Positions 49,739-58,219 of a stretch of DNA of 64,000 nt are shown here, piece after piece (position 1 is the stretch's first letter; each line of letters starts with the position of its first letter). Source of the DNA: JAHIQC01 sp964565645 (GTDB taxonomy: Bacteria > Actinomycetota > Coriobacteriia > Anaerosomatales > JAHIQC01). Made by a program: the position numbers and the translations under genes. Under the pieces are notes generated by a model. That model saw only the letters and a program-made list of their open reading frames with translations, did not search any database and was not told the DNA's origin. The stretch is taken from contig CAZMFQ010000006.1 in the NCBI GenBank assembly GCA_964565645.1, forward strand, positions 62,001-126,000, given 5' to 3'.

Positions 49739-49771
49739 ATGCCGATAGTCCGCTTAGGCTATCCCTGGCAT
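49739..49771. promoter_or_regulatory. Inverted repeat between the two-component genes and the PocR-like HD-GYP gene
   Basis: ATGCCGATAG (49739-49748) faces CTATC (49759-49763) and GGCAT (49767-49771), a two-part stem with a 3-base bulge and a 10-base loop. It lies 29 bases after the kinase stop and 14 bases before the next start. It may be a terminator or an operator. Confidence 0.4.
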
Positions 49772-49784
49772 CGTTGGGACCTGT

Positions 49785-51911
49785 GTGACTCACGATATCG
49801 ACACACTCAGGGCGACCTTCGACGGCCGCGCGTGGCGCGAGGCCGTCGATGCGCTGTTCGAGGCGACCGGGCTGGTGGTTGCGGTCATGGACCGCAGCGC
49901 CTGTACCGTCGTCCACTCCACCGCGCACTGCGCGTACTGCGAGGTCGCGATCCCCATCTCCGGCACCGCGCCGGGAGCCTGCTTCGATGACCCCCCTCAC
50001 ATCGCCGATGCCCCTGTCACACGTACGACGTGTCGCGCCGGGCTCCCGTGCTACATCTCGCCCATCTCGGTCGAGGGCGGTCCCGAGTGCGCGCTCGTGA
50101 TCGGCGGCTTCGTCTCATCGACGCGCGAGCGCAAGCGTCTGTTCGAGAAGCTGCTCGCCAAGAGTGTCCCCGAGGCCCAGGCACGCGTCGCGGTACGCGA
50201 CGTGCCGGTCCTGCCGAAGCGTCAGGTCGAGGCCCTCGTCCGGCTCGCGCGCGTGGGCGCTGCGGCGGCCCTGCAGGGCACGAGCGACCAGTTGCGGATG
50301 TCCGTCCGCGAGCGTGAGCTCGAGACGATAGCCGAGGCGGGTTGTGAGTTCGCGGAACGCCGAGGAATGGGCCAGGACCTTCTCGACGAGGTGCTCCAGC
50401 GCGCGATGGCGATCGTGGGCGCCGACAGCGGCTCCCTCATGTTGCTGCGTCACGGCACCGACCTGCTCGAGGTCGTCGCACCGGCGGGCCCGGCGGTCAG
50501 CCGCGCACGCGGCCAGATGGTGCGCGTCGGCGAGGGTATCGCAGGACGCGTCGCCGCCACCGGGCGCAGCGTGCTCATCACGGGCGACTACGACCGGATG
50601 CTCGCTCATAGTGCCTATCCCGGGCGCGGCATCTCCAAGTCCGTCTCGGTGCCGCTCAAGCGCGACGGCCGCCTCGTGGGCGTGCTGAACCTCAATATCG
50701 CGGCCCCGGACCGGATGCTCTCGGGCGACGATGTCGCGTTGGTCGAACGCTACGCGCGTCTCGCGGCACAGACGATCGACAATGCTCGGGCGCACGGAGC
50801 GACCGAGCGCGCGATGTTCGAACTCATGCACCTGGGTGAGCTGGCAAAGACGCTTTCAGGCGAGACCGATCTGGAGCAGATCATCCAGACCTCCGGTTCG
50901 GTCTTGGAGAAGGGCTTTGATTTCGAGGTCGGAGGGTTGATCCTGACCGGCTGGGGATACGATCGTGCCCACACCGTGGTCTGCGGCGAGGTGACCGAGA
51001 CCGACGTCCGCAGGGTGCTCGGCGAAGCGGCCGGACGCGACCTGATCGAGGCCCCGTTCGAGTCGGTCAATTACGTGACGCATCTGGGGCGGATCACCGA
51101 CGACGTCTCGACCGACGACTGGTCTGTGCAGTCTATCGCCCTGATGGCCCGTGAGAACGTCGTGGGCTACGCGTTCATCGGGGCACGGGGCGAGGGACCG
51201 TTCGACCGCGCCGACCACAGGCTGCTCGAGGGGCTTGCCGACCATGTGTCCGTGGCGCTCGAGCGCGCGGTCGTGCTCCAGAAGCTCCGTGACGACCTGA
51301 CCCGCAGCATCACCGCACTCTCCGTCTCGATGGACACGGCCGAGCGGGCCAACCGCGGGCACTCGGAGCGCGTCACGGATTACGCGATGCTTCTGGGCCA
51401 GGAGATCGGCCTGGATGTCGAGCAGGTCGAACTCCTCAGGTTCGCCGGGCTCATGCACGATATCGGCAAGAGCGGAATCTCCGAGGAGATCCTGCTCAAG
51501 CCCTCGCGTCTGACCGACGACGAGATGGCCGAGGTCCGCCGGCACCCCGAGATCGGCGCCGGCATCGTCGAGCAGATCGAGTTCCTGAGCGCTCTCACGC
51601 CTGTGATCATGCACCACCACGAGCGTTGGGACGGCGACGGGTACCCGATGAAGCTCGCCCGTGAGGACATCCCGCTGCTTGCGCGTATCCTCGCCGTGGC
51701 CGATGCGTTCGACGCCATGACCTCCGAGTCGCCGTACCGGCGTCGGCTGAGCTACTCCGAGGGTCGCGACGAGCTTCGCGCCGGGGCCGGCACGCAGTTC
51801 GACCCCAAACTCGTCGAGGCGTTCGTGGAGGCCATGGACCGCCGCGCGCTCGCGGGCGCGACCGGCCTCATCCGGCAGGCGCATCCGGAAGGCCCGCACC
51901 TTCCCGCGTGA
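49785..51911 (+). CDS. Soluble HD-GYP protein with PocR-like and GAF sensors
   Basis: A 708-residue protein without membrane segments. Residues 1-155 carry a PocR-like sensor with several Cys (CAYCEVAIPISGTAPGAC, then CRAGLPCYISPI), which could hold a metal or Fe-S/haem group or sense small molecules. A GAF domain follows (about 195-345), then a second, weaker GAF-like region (about 350-500), and an HD-GYP domain with LMHDIGKSGI (about 562) and HHHERWDGDGYPMKL. It probably degrades cyclic-di-GMP in response to redox or a metabolite. The GTG at 49785 has no clear ribosome site, so the start is less sure. Confidence 0.83.
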   Translation: MTHDIDTLRATFDGRAWREAVDALFEATGLVVAVMDRSACTVVHSTAHCAYCEVAIPISGTAPGACFDDPPHIADAPVTRTTCRAGLPCYISPISVEGGPECALVIGGFVSSTRERKRLFEKLLAKSVPEAQARVAVRDVPVLPKRQVEALVRLARVGAAAALQGTSDQLRMSVRERELETIAEAGCEFAERRGMGQDLLDEVLQRAMAIVGADSGSLMLLRHGTDLLEVVAPAGPAVSRARGQMVRVGEGIAGRVAATGRSVLITGDYDRMLAHSAYPGRGISKSVSVPLKRDGRLVGVLNLNIAAPDRMLSGDDVALVERYARLAAQTIDNARAHGATERAMFELMHLGELAKTLSGETDLEQIIQTSGSVLEKGFDFEVGGLILTGWGYDRAHTVVCGEVTETDVRRVLGEAAGRDLIEAPFESVNYVTHLGRITDDVSTDDWSVQSIALMARENVVGYAFIGARGEGPFDRADHRLLEGLADHVSVALERAVVLQKLRDDLTRSITALSVSMDTAERANRGHSERVTDYAMLLGQEIGLDVEQVELLRFAGLMHDIGKSGISEEILLKPSRLTDDEMAEVRRHPEIGAGIVEQIEFLSALTPVIMHHHERWDGDGYPMKLAREDIPLLARILAVADAFDAMTSESPYRRRLSYSEGRDELRAGAGTQFDPKLVEAFVEAMDRRALAGATGLIRQAHPEGPHLPA

Positions 51912-51930
51912 CGGTCCCGCACGCTGCGTG

Positions 51931-51939
51931 TGTGCTAGA
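51931..51939 (+). promoter_or_regulatory. Extended -10 promoter of queT
   Basis: TGC TAGAAT at 51931-51939, 39 bases before the GTG start of queT and inside the short gap after the HD-GYP gene. Confidence 0.55.
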
Positions 51940-51977
51940 ATCCGCGCATCCTCAAGCCGACCGACGGATGGGACGCC

Positions 51978-52535
51978 GTGCGCAGGACCACCTACATCGC
52001 CCAGGCGGGTGTGATCGCCGCCGTCTACGCCGCATTCACGCTTCTGGTGCTCCAACTCCCCGGTCAGTTGGGCTGGGGTCCGGTCCAGTTCCGCGTCAGC
52101 GAAGCGCTCTCGGTCCTGGCGCTCATCACCCCCTCCGCCATCCCGGGCCTTGCGATCGGGACGCTCGCGGCCAACTCGTTCATGGTCGCCCAGGTCGGTC
52201 CCCTCGGGCTGCTCGACGTGGTGTTCGGTTCACTCGCGACTCTCCTCGGCGCGGCGTGGTCGTGGCGCTTCCGAGAGCGCCGGGCGCTGGCGCTGGCCGG
52301 GCCCGTCGTCGCCAACGCGCTCATCGTGCCGGCGTATCTGCCCGCGATGCTCGTCGGGCTCGGTTTCTACCGTCTGCCGCTTCTGGGGTTAGACTTGGAG
52401 GGAAGCTGGCTCGCGATGTACCTTTTCGGAGTGGTCTCCGTCGGTATCGGCGAGGCCGTGGTCGTGTACGGCCTCGGCTGGCCGCTATTGGCGGCGCTCG
52501 AGAGAAGTGGGATCAAGCGGCTCCTCGGCAGGTAG
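51978..52535 (+). CDS. queT: QueT family queuosine-precursor transporter
   Basis: A 185-residue membrane protein with about five helices, matching the QueT (DUF988) S-component family that imports queuosine precursors with an ECF module. Family text includes AQAGVIAAVYAAFTLLVL, GPVQFRVSEALSVLALITPSAIPGLAIGTLAANS and FGSLATLLGAAWSWRF. The 66-base leader is too short and lacks the preQ1 riboswitch core, so its usual regulation is absent here. No other queuosine genes are near. The GTG at 51978 has only a weak GGATGGG before it. Confidence 0.86.
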   Translation: MRRTTYIAQAGVIAAVYAAFTLLVLQLPGQLGWGPVQFRVSEALSVLALITPSAIPGLAIGTLAANSFMVAQVGPLGLLDVVFGSLATLLGAAWSWRFRERRALALAGPVVANALIVPAYLPAMLVGLGFYRLPLLGLDLEGSWLAMYLFGVVSVGIGEAVVVYGLGWPLLAALERSGIKRLLGR

Positions 52536-52548
52536 GAGGAGCGGCCGG

Positions 52549-54381
52549 ATGGAGGTTCCGGTGAGAGCAGGGGGCACGCGCCCGGCACGGCAGCAGGCCG
52601 AGATCGTCGCGGCCGCCTCCGCGCGCGCCCGCGGTTTCCTGATCACGAGCGAGAAGGACACCTGCCGCGAGTGCTGGGCCTGCGTCCGCTACTGCCCCGC
52701 CCGCGCCATCCGCGTGGTGCACGGCCGTTCCGAGATAGCCGAGGATCGGTGTGTCAAATGCGGGCTGTGCGTCTCCGAGTGCGGCAACTGCGGCCACGGC
52801 GTGCGCGACGACACCGCCGCTGTGCGCGCCCTGCTCGCGAGCGGCCGTCCCGTCGTCGCGGTGCTGGCATCGGAGTTCATCGCCGCGATGCACCCCTTGA
52901 GTCCGCAGGAGGTCGAGCGCGCGCTCGAGTCGATCGGCTTCTTCGCGGTCGAGAGCACGTGCCTTGGCGAGGAGCTCGTCGCCCTCGAGTACGAGCGCAT
53001 GTACTCGCGCCCCTGCGCGAGCCTGACGCTGCGTTCCACCTGCCCGGTCGTCGTGGACTGGGTCGTGAAGTTCCATCCGAGCCTCGCGCCGGCGCTCTCG
53101 CCGATCGTGCCGCCGTACGTGGCGCAGGCCCGGCTCATCCGCGAACTGTATCCCGCGGACGCGGCGATCGTGTACGTCTCGCCGTGCTACGCGCGCAAAG
53201 ACGAGGCTTACGACCCTCAGTTCGAGGGCGCCGTCGACGCGGCGATCGACTTCATCGAGCTCGAGCGCATTCTCGCCGACGCCCGTCCGCGCCCGCCCTA
53301 CGCCTCCTCATCGGGTGTGCGGCGCCCCTCGGTCATCAAGGAGATCTCGCTCACCGACGGCTTCCCGAGACGGTCCATCGTGACGCGCGACGGGACCGAC
53401 ACCACGCTCGTGAAGGTCCGCGGGCTGCGCGCCCTCGACGAACTGCTCGGGGCGATCGCACGCGGGGAGACCGCTCCGGCCGTGATCGACATGCTCAACT
53501 GCGAGGGCTGCATCGACGGACCCGCCGTGCGTCCCGGCATGTCGGTGTTCGCCAAGCGCAACATCGTGGCCGCCGAGCGCGAGGCGCGCATCGCGCCGCG
53601 CGTGAGCACCCGCGAGCTCCTCGGCCATCTGCCCACCGTCGAGATGCTGCGGTCGTTCCGCGCGCGGCCCGTGCTGCGTGTCACGCCCACGGCGGAGCAG
53701 ATCGAGGACGCATTGCGTGACGGGGAGTTCCATGCGCCTTCGGACCTGCTCGACTGCGGCGCCTGCGGGTATGCGACCTGTCGCGAGCATGCGGTCGCCA
53801 TCGTCGGCGGCGACTCCACCTGGGAGATGTGCTTCCCGCTCCAGCGCAAACGCATGAAGCGCACCGCCGACCAGCTTGAGCACAACGCCACCGTCGACGC
53901 GCTCACGGGGCTCGCGAACCGCCGCGCCTTCGACGCGCGGCTGGCCGAGGAGGTGGCGCGGGTCGACCGGTACGGCGGCGACCTGTCGCTGCTCATGATC
54001 GACATAGACGGCTTCAAGGGAGTGAACGACACCGCGGGCCACCTCGCGGGTGACGAGGTCCTACGCACGCTCGCGGCGCTCCTCGGCGAAGGGGTCCGCG
54101 AGACCGACCTGGCCTCGCGGTACGGCGGTGACGAGTTCGCGCTCGTGTTGACCGGCACCGCCAAGACACAGGCCTTCGCCGTCGCCGAGAAACTGCGCCT
54201 GGCCGTGCTCGATGTACGCGCGCGGCACGAGGCCAGCCTGATGCGGGTGTCGGTATCGGTGGGGGTCGCCTCGCTCGGCGCCTCGACCCGCACGCCCATC
54301 GAGCTCATCGAGGCGGCCGACAAGGCGCTGTACCACGCCAAGCGTGAGGGTCGCAACCAGGTGAGGATCGCTCCGGGCTAG
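52549..54381 (+). CDS. Ferredoxin/[FeFe]-hydrogenase-like/Fe-S/GGDEF fusion protein
   Basis: A 610-residue soluble protein of four parts. Two [4Fe-4S] motifs come first (C39, C42, C45, C49 and C68, C71, C74, C78). A [FeFe]-hydrogenase large-subunit-like domain follows (about 95-395): RSTCPV (C165), SPCYARKDEA (C213) and MLNCEGCIDGP (C318, C321). Next is a Fe-S domain with DCGACGYATC (C403, C406, C411), and last a GGDEF domain (about 450-610) with intact RYGGDEFAL (526-530) and an RETD inhibitory site five residues before it (517-520). The proton-shuttle Cys of active hydrogenases is replaced (STCP, not SCCP), and the last pair is CxxC instead of CxxxC, so it is probably a redox or H2 sensor making cyclic-di-GMP. 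ATG at 52549 follows GGTAGGAGGAG. Confidence 0.9.
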   Translation: MEVPVRAGGTRPARQQAEIVAAASARARGFLITSEKDTCRECWACVRYCPARAIRVVHGRSEIAEDRCVKCGLCVSECGNCGHGVRDDTAAVRALLASGRPVVAVLASEFIAAMHPLSPQEVERALESIGFFAVESTCLGEELVALEYERMYSRPCASLTLRSTCPVVVDWVVKFHPSLAPALSPIVPPYVAQARLIRELYPADAAIVYVSPCYARKDEAYDPQFEGAVDAAIDFIELERILADARPRPPYASSSGVRRPSVIKEISLTDGFPRRSIVTRDGTDTTLVKVRGLRALDELLGAIARGETAPAVIDMLNCEGCIDGPAVRPGMSVFAKRNIVAAEREARIAPRVSTRELLGHLPTVEMLRSFRARPVLRVTPTAEQIEDALRDGEFHAPSDLLDCGACGYATCREHAVAIVGGDSTWEMCFPLQRKRMKRTADQLEHNATVDALTGLANRRAFDARLAEEVARVDRYGGDLSLLMIDIDGFKGVNDTAGHLAGDEVLRTLAALLGEGVRETDLASRYGGDEFALVLTGTAKTQAFAVAEKLRLAVLDVRARHEASLMRVSVSVGVASLGASTRTPIELIEAADKALYHAKREGRNQVRIAPG

Positions 54382-54399
54382 AGGAACGGGGGAGCAGGG

Positions 54400-55407
54400 G
54401 TGCATCCGGCGGTTCTATGGGAGGTCGAAGGCGACCGCGTCGCGTGCCGCCTGTGTCCCAATCTCTGCCGCATCGCCGAGGGCCATGTCGGAATCTGCGG
54501 TGTGCGCGAGGTCCGCGACGGCAAGCTCCTCGCGCTCACGTATGGCCGGATCTCCTCGATCGCGGCGGACCCCATCGAGAAGAAGCCTGTCTTCCACTAC
54601 CATCCGGGCTCGCTCGTGCTCTCGCTCGGCAGCGTGGGGTGTTCGATGCGCTGCGGACACTGCCAGAACTGGCAGATCAGCCGTGCCGATGCTGACGCGC
54701 CCGAACTGCACGAACTCGCGCCGTCGGCGGTCGCGGACATGGCGCGCAAGTATCGCTGCCCCGGAGTCGCGTTCACCTACAACGAGCCGGTGATCTGGGC
54801 GGAGTACGTGGTCGACGTCGCGCGCGAGTGTCGCGAGGCCGGACTGTTCACGGTCATGGTCACCAACGGGTACGTCACGACCGAGGGCCTCGACCTCTTC
54901 GGCGGACTGATCGACGTCTGGCGCGTCGACCTCAAAGGCGCCACCGACGAGACCTATCGCAAACTGTGTCACGTCCCGCGCGTCGCGCCGGTCATGCGCG
55001 CCGCGGAGCGCGCGAAACACCACTGGGGCATGCATGTCGAGGTCGTCACCAACGTGGTCCCGACCGTGAACGATTCCGCCGAGGAACTGCGCACGATGGC
55101 CACCTGGATCGCCGACGCGCTCGGGCCGGAGACCCCCTGGCACATCACGCGGTTTTTCCCCTATCTCGAGTTCGAGCACCTGCCCCCGACTCCCGTGGTC
55201 ACGCTCCGGACCGCGCGCGAGATCGGTCGCGAGGCGGGGCTGCGCTTCGTCTATCTCGGCAACATCGACGAGCCGGGCGGCGAGGACACGGTCTGTCCGC
55301 AGTGCAACGCGGTCGCGCTCGGCCGAACGGGGTACACCATACTTGCGAAGCACACGCACGACGGCGCGTGCTCGCGGTGCGGCGCTCCGCTCGGGATCGT
55401 GGAGTAG
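54400..55407 (+). CDS. amrS: Radical SAM enzyme, AmrS/PflA-like
   Basis: A 335-residue radical SAM protein of the AmmeMemoRadiSam system enzyme type. The N-terminus has CRLCPNLCRIAEGHVGICGVRE, a Cys-rich lead-in shared with this group, then the cluster motif CSMRCGHCQNW (CxxxCxxC, about residue 86). FTYNEPVIWAEY, VDLKGATDETYR and TNVVPTVNDS complete the barrel. A C-terminal zinc-ribbon-like stretch (CPQCNAVALG...CSRCGAPL) follows. Partners AmrA/AmrB are not seen nearby. It may modify a protein or make a glycyl radical; substrate unknown. GTG at 54400 follows GGGGGAG, 18 bases after the GGDEF fusion gene, so the two may be co-transcribed. Confidence 0.86.
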   Translation: MHPAVLWEVEGDRVACRLCPNLCRIAEGHVGICGVREVRDGKLLALTYGRISSIAADPIEKKPVFHYHPGSLVLSLGSVGCSMRCGHCQNWQISRADADAPELHELAPSAVADMARKYRCPGVAFTYNEPVIWAEYVVDVARECREAGLFTVMVTNGYVTTEGLDLFGGLIDVWRVDLKGATDETYRKLCHVPRVAPVMRAAERAKHHWGMHVEVVTNVVPTVNDSAEELRTMATWIADALGPETPWHITRFFPYLEFEHLPPTPVVTLRTAREIGREAGLRFVYLGNIDEPGGEDTVCPQCNAVALGRTGYTILAKHTHDGACSRCGAPLGIVE

Positions 55408-55430
55408 CGAGCGCCCCGAGAGGAGCGGTC

Positions 55431-56123
55431 ATGACCGACGAGACTCCGCAGGATACCGGGTCCGCGTCCGAGGGCGCGACAGTGACCCCGCGCATCCTGC
55501 TCTTCTACGACTACACCTGCCCGTTCTGCTACGTCGACCAGTTCCGGTTCGACCGTCTCGTGCGCGAGCGCGACGTCGAGATCGTGCTCGTGCCCTTCGA
55601 GTTGCGACCGGAGATGCCCGACGCGGGGTGGAACATGAGCGAACTGCAGGCGAGCGGCCTTGATCACGGGCACATCGAGGAGCACCTCCTCGACATCGCC
55701 CAGCGCGAGGGCTTCCCCATGACGCTGCCGCCGTTCCTTCCCAAGACACATCTGGCGCTCGCGCTCGGTGAACTCGCGCGCGACCGCGGTCACGAGGCGC
55801 ACATGGCGATGCACCGCGCCATCTTCGGGGCGCACTTCGGCGACGGAGCCGACATCGGTTCGCGCAAGGTGCTGCGCTCGATCGCCGCACAGCTCGGCTA
55901 TGCCGCACAGGAGCTGGACCGCATCTGGGACGAGGGCACCTACGACGAACGGCTGCACCAGTTCAGGCATGTGGCCATGCATCTTGGCATCGCCTCGACC
56001 CCCGCCGCGCTCATATGCAACGAGCTCCTGATCGGCTCAAGGCCCTACAAGAACATCCAGGACGCGCTCGACAGGTGTCTCGTGACACCGGACAACGTCG
56101 AGGCGGTGGCAGCGGAAGCCTGA
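55431..56123 (+). CDS. DsbA family protein, FrnE-like
   Basis: A 230-residue thioredoxin-fold protein of the DsbA/FrnE type. The active motif is YDYTCPFCYVDQFRFD (CPFC, about residues 30-33). The helical insert LELRPEMPD-like region and HRAIFGAHFGDGADI are FrnE features, and the cis-Pro loop is in IASTPAALICNELLIGSRP. No signal peptide is present, so it is cytoplasmic; FrnE proteins act in redox stress or as isomerases. ATG at 55431 follows AGGAG. It may be co-transcribed with the radical SAM gene. Confidence 0.85.
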   Translation: MTDETPQDTGSASEGATVTPRILLFYDYTCPFCYVDQFRFDRLVRERDVEIVLVPFELRPEMPDAGWNMSELQASGLDHGHIEEHLLDIAQREGFPMTLPPFLPKTHLALALGELARDRGHEAHMAMHRAIFGAHFGDGADIGSRKVLRSIAAQLGYAAQELDRIWDEGTYDERLHQFRHVAMHLGIASTPAALICNELLIGSRPYKNIQDALDRCLVTPDNVEAVAAEA

Positions 56124-56148
56124 CGTATGACCCTGTGAGGGGTATCAT
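56120..56148 (+). promoter_or_regulatory. Promoter before the glycosyltransferase gene
   Basis: CTGACG (56120-56125) and TATCAT (56143-56148) are 17 bases apart. The first overlaps the stop of the DsbA-like gene. Confidence 0.45.
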
Positions 56149-56196
56149 TTCTAGCGGCTCGCACATGCCGGTAACCGCGGACAAGGAATGCTCCCT

Positions 56197-57441
56197 GTGA
56201 CGACACCCTGCCTGATCATCCCGACGTTCTGGACCCGCCGCCGGGGTCGCATCTCCGAGAACCCGCTTCTGGCGTACGACCACCCCACACCGATCGACAC
56301 CGAGGGCACCCTGCCCGCGTGTCTCAAGTCCCTCGAGGAGGTCGAAGGGCTCGGGCGCGTCGTGCTCATCGTGGCGGCCACAGACCCCTCGATCGAGCAT
56401 CAGGCCGAGGACCGCGTCCGCGAGATCCTGACTGATTTCCCCGACATCGACGCGCTCGTGTTCGGGCCGGCGGAGCTCGGCTCCTTGCATCGCCGCCTCG
56501 AGCAGCTCGAGTTCGCGGACATGATCCACGGCGTGAGCCTCGTGGGCTACGGCGCCGTGCGCAACGTCGGCCTCATGGCTGCCGCCGTGCTCGGCTGCGA
56601 GTCGGTGGTCTTCCTCGACGACGACCAGGTGATCACCGACCGGCAGTTCCTCATCCGTGCCTCGGAGGCGTTGGGAGAGCGGCTCGACGACGGACGCGTG
56701 GTGCTCGCCAAGTCCGGCTACTACACCGACGAGGACGGGCGGTATCAGCGCCACGGGAAGCCCTCGTTCGCCGACACCTTCTGGCGCAAGGACGATGCGT
56801 TCAACCATGCGCTGGCGGTCGTGGATGCGCCGCCTCGCATCAAGCAGAGCCCGCTGGCGTTCGGCGGCTGCATGGCCCTGCACCGCGACATGTTCGTGAA
56901 CGTCTCGTTCGACCCCTGGGTCATGCGTGGTGAGGACGTCGACTACGTCATCAACGCCCGCATGCACGGAGGCGACGTGTTCCTCGACGGGGAGTGGTCG
57001 GTCGTCCACAACCCGCCCAAGCTGCCGAGCGAGGCACTGCAGTTCCGCCAGGACGTCTACAGGTTCATCTACGAGCACCGCAAGATCGAGTTCGCCAAGT
57101 CGCAGGTGGACCTGAGGCAGGTCACGGCGGAGTCGCTCGCGCCGTTCCCCGGCAACTTCCTCGGCTCCTCGATCGGCTGGCGCGCGTTCCTGACCTCGAT
57201 CCTCAAGGGCTTCACGGCCAAGGAGGGCGGGCGCTACTTCCGGATCGCCCGCGTGGCCCTGAAGGACGCGGGAGAGTACGCCCGCGAGAACTGCAACAAC
57301 TACTTCGACTTCCAGCGCCGCTGGCCGCTTCTGATGGAGCGCATCTGGGATGATGTCGCGCTCAAGCCCCTGTTCACCGGTGAGCGTCGCATGGACCGCA
57401 CGGCGATCACGGGCCGCTTCCCCGTCATCCGGGACGAGTAG
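56197..57441 (+). CDS. Glycosyltransferase, GT2-like
   Basis: A 414-residue cytoplasmic enzyme with a GT-A fold. The N-terminal strand (CLIIPTFWTRRR), the nucleotide-sugar/metal motif VVFLDDDQVITD (about residue 144, with DxD) and the acceptor-side text GGCMALHRDMFV and DPWVMRGEDVDYVINARMHGG are typical of family 2-like transferases. The C-terminal 100 residues are helical and specific. Its acceptor is unknown; it may build a wall polymer or osmolyte. AAGGA lies nine bases before GTG at 56197, preferred to ATG at 56188, which is too close to that site. Confidence 0.8.
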   Translation: MTTPCLIIPTFWTRRRGRISENPLLAYDHPTPIDTEGTLPACLKSLEEVEGLGRVVLIVAATDPSIEHQAEDRVREILTDFPDIDALVFGPAELGSLHRRLEQLEFADMIHGVSLVGYGAVRNVGLMAAAVLGCESVVFLDDDQVITDRQFLIRASEALGERLDDGRVVLAKSGYYTDEDGRYQRHGKPSFADTFWRKDDAFNHALAVVDAPPRIKQSPLAFGGCMALHRDMFVNVSFDPWVMRGEDVDYVINARMHGGDVFLDGEWSVVHNPPKLPSEALQFRQDVYRFIYEHRKIEFAKSQVDLRQVTAESLAPFPGNFLGSSIGWRAFLTSILKGFTAKEGGRYFRIARVALKDAGEYARENCNNYFDFQRRWPLLMERIWDDVALKPLFTGERRMDRTAITGRFPVIRDE

Positions 57442-57442
57442 C

Positions 57443-58219
57443 GTGCCAGCCGGGCCACTCGGCACCGCCGCGGTCGGCCTTGCGGCCGGCGTTCTGTCCG
57501 GCGCCTTCGGCGTCGGCGGAGGCGTGATCACGACGCCGGCCATCCGCCTGCTTCTCGGATACCCCGAGCTCGTCGCGGTCGGAACCCCGCTGCCCGTCAT
57601 CATCCCGACCGCGCTCGCGGGCTCGTGGTCCTATGCCCGCCGTGACCTCTCAGACGTCAGGGCCGGGCTGATCATCGGGTTCGCTGGCGCGCCGGGCTCC
57701 ATCGCCGGCGCGTGGCTCTCCGCGCTCCTCGGCGGGAAGGTCGTCCTGCTCGTCACCGCCGCCCTGATCGCCTACCTCGCGTTCGACACCTTCCTCCAGG
57801 CCTTCCGAGGAGCTTCGTCCGCAGACGCTCCGGTCCCGGAGGCCCATCCCCGCCGGGGAGCGGCGCTCATCCTTGTCGGGATCGCCGCGGGCGTGTACTC
57901 CGGATTCCTGGGACTCGGCGGCGGTTTCGTCATCGTGCCGATCCTGCGGCGCTGGTTCGGCATGGACATCAAGCGCGCGATCGGCACCAGCCTCACGGCC
58001 GTCTCGCTGCTCGCCATCCCCGGCACGCTCGCGCACGCGTGGCTGGGGCACATCGACTGGAGCCTCGCGGCCCTACTCGCTGTCGGGGTGATCCCCGGGG
58101 CGCTCCTCGGCGCGCGGCTCACGCAGAAGGCCTCGGACCGGTGGGTCGGATTCGCGTTCGCATCTCTGCTGCTTGTCACGGGGCTCGTGCTGGCGGCCAA
58201 CGAGCTCGGGGTGCTCTGA
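57443..58219 (+). CDS. TauE/SafE family exporter
   Basis: A 258-residue membrane protein with about eight helices, of the sulfite exporter TauE/SafE (DUF81) family. The paired family motifs SGAFGVGGGVITTPAIRLLLGYP (near residue 20) and SGFLGLGGGFVIVPILRRWFG (near residue 153) show the internal duplication. It probably exports sulfite or an organosulfonate, or takes up a related anion. GTG at 57443 starts one base after the glycosyltransferase stop. It overlaps the GNAT gene by one base. Confidence 0.86.
   Translation: MPAGPLGTAAVGLAAGVLSGAFGVGGGVITTPAIRLLLGYPELVAVGTPLPVIIPTALAGSWSYARRDLSDVRAGLIIGFAGAPGSIAGAWLSALLGGKVVLLVTAALIAYLAFDTFLQAFRGASSADAPVPEAHPRRGAALILVGIAAGVYSGFLGLGGGFVIVPILRRWFGMDIKRAIGTSLTAVSLLAIPGTLAHAWLGHIDWSLAALLAVGVIPGALLGARLTQKASDRWVGFAFASLLLVTGLVLAANELGVL

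Noticed and set aside
51912..51977. Possible preQ1 riboswitch before queT
   Set aside because: The AGGTTCTAGCTACACCC-like core and A-rich tail of preQ1-I are absent, and the gap holds only an extended -10 promoter and a short leader.
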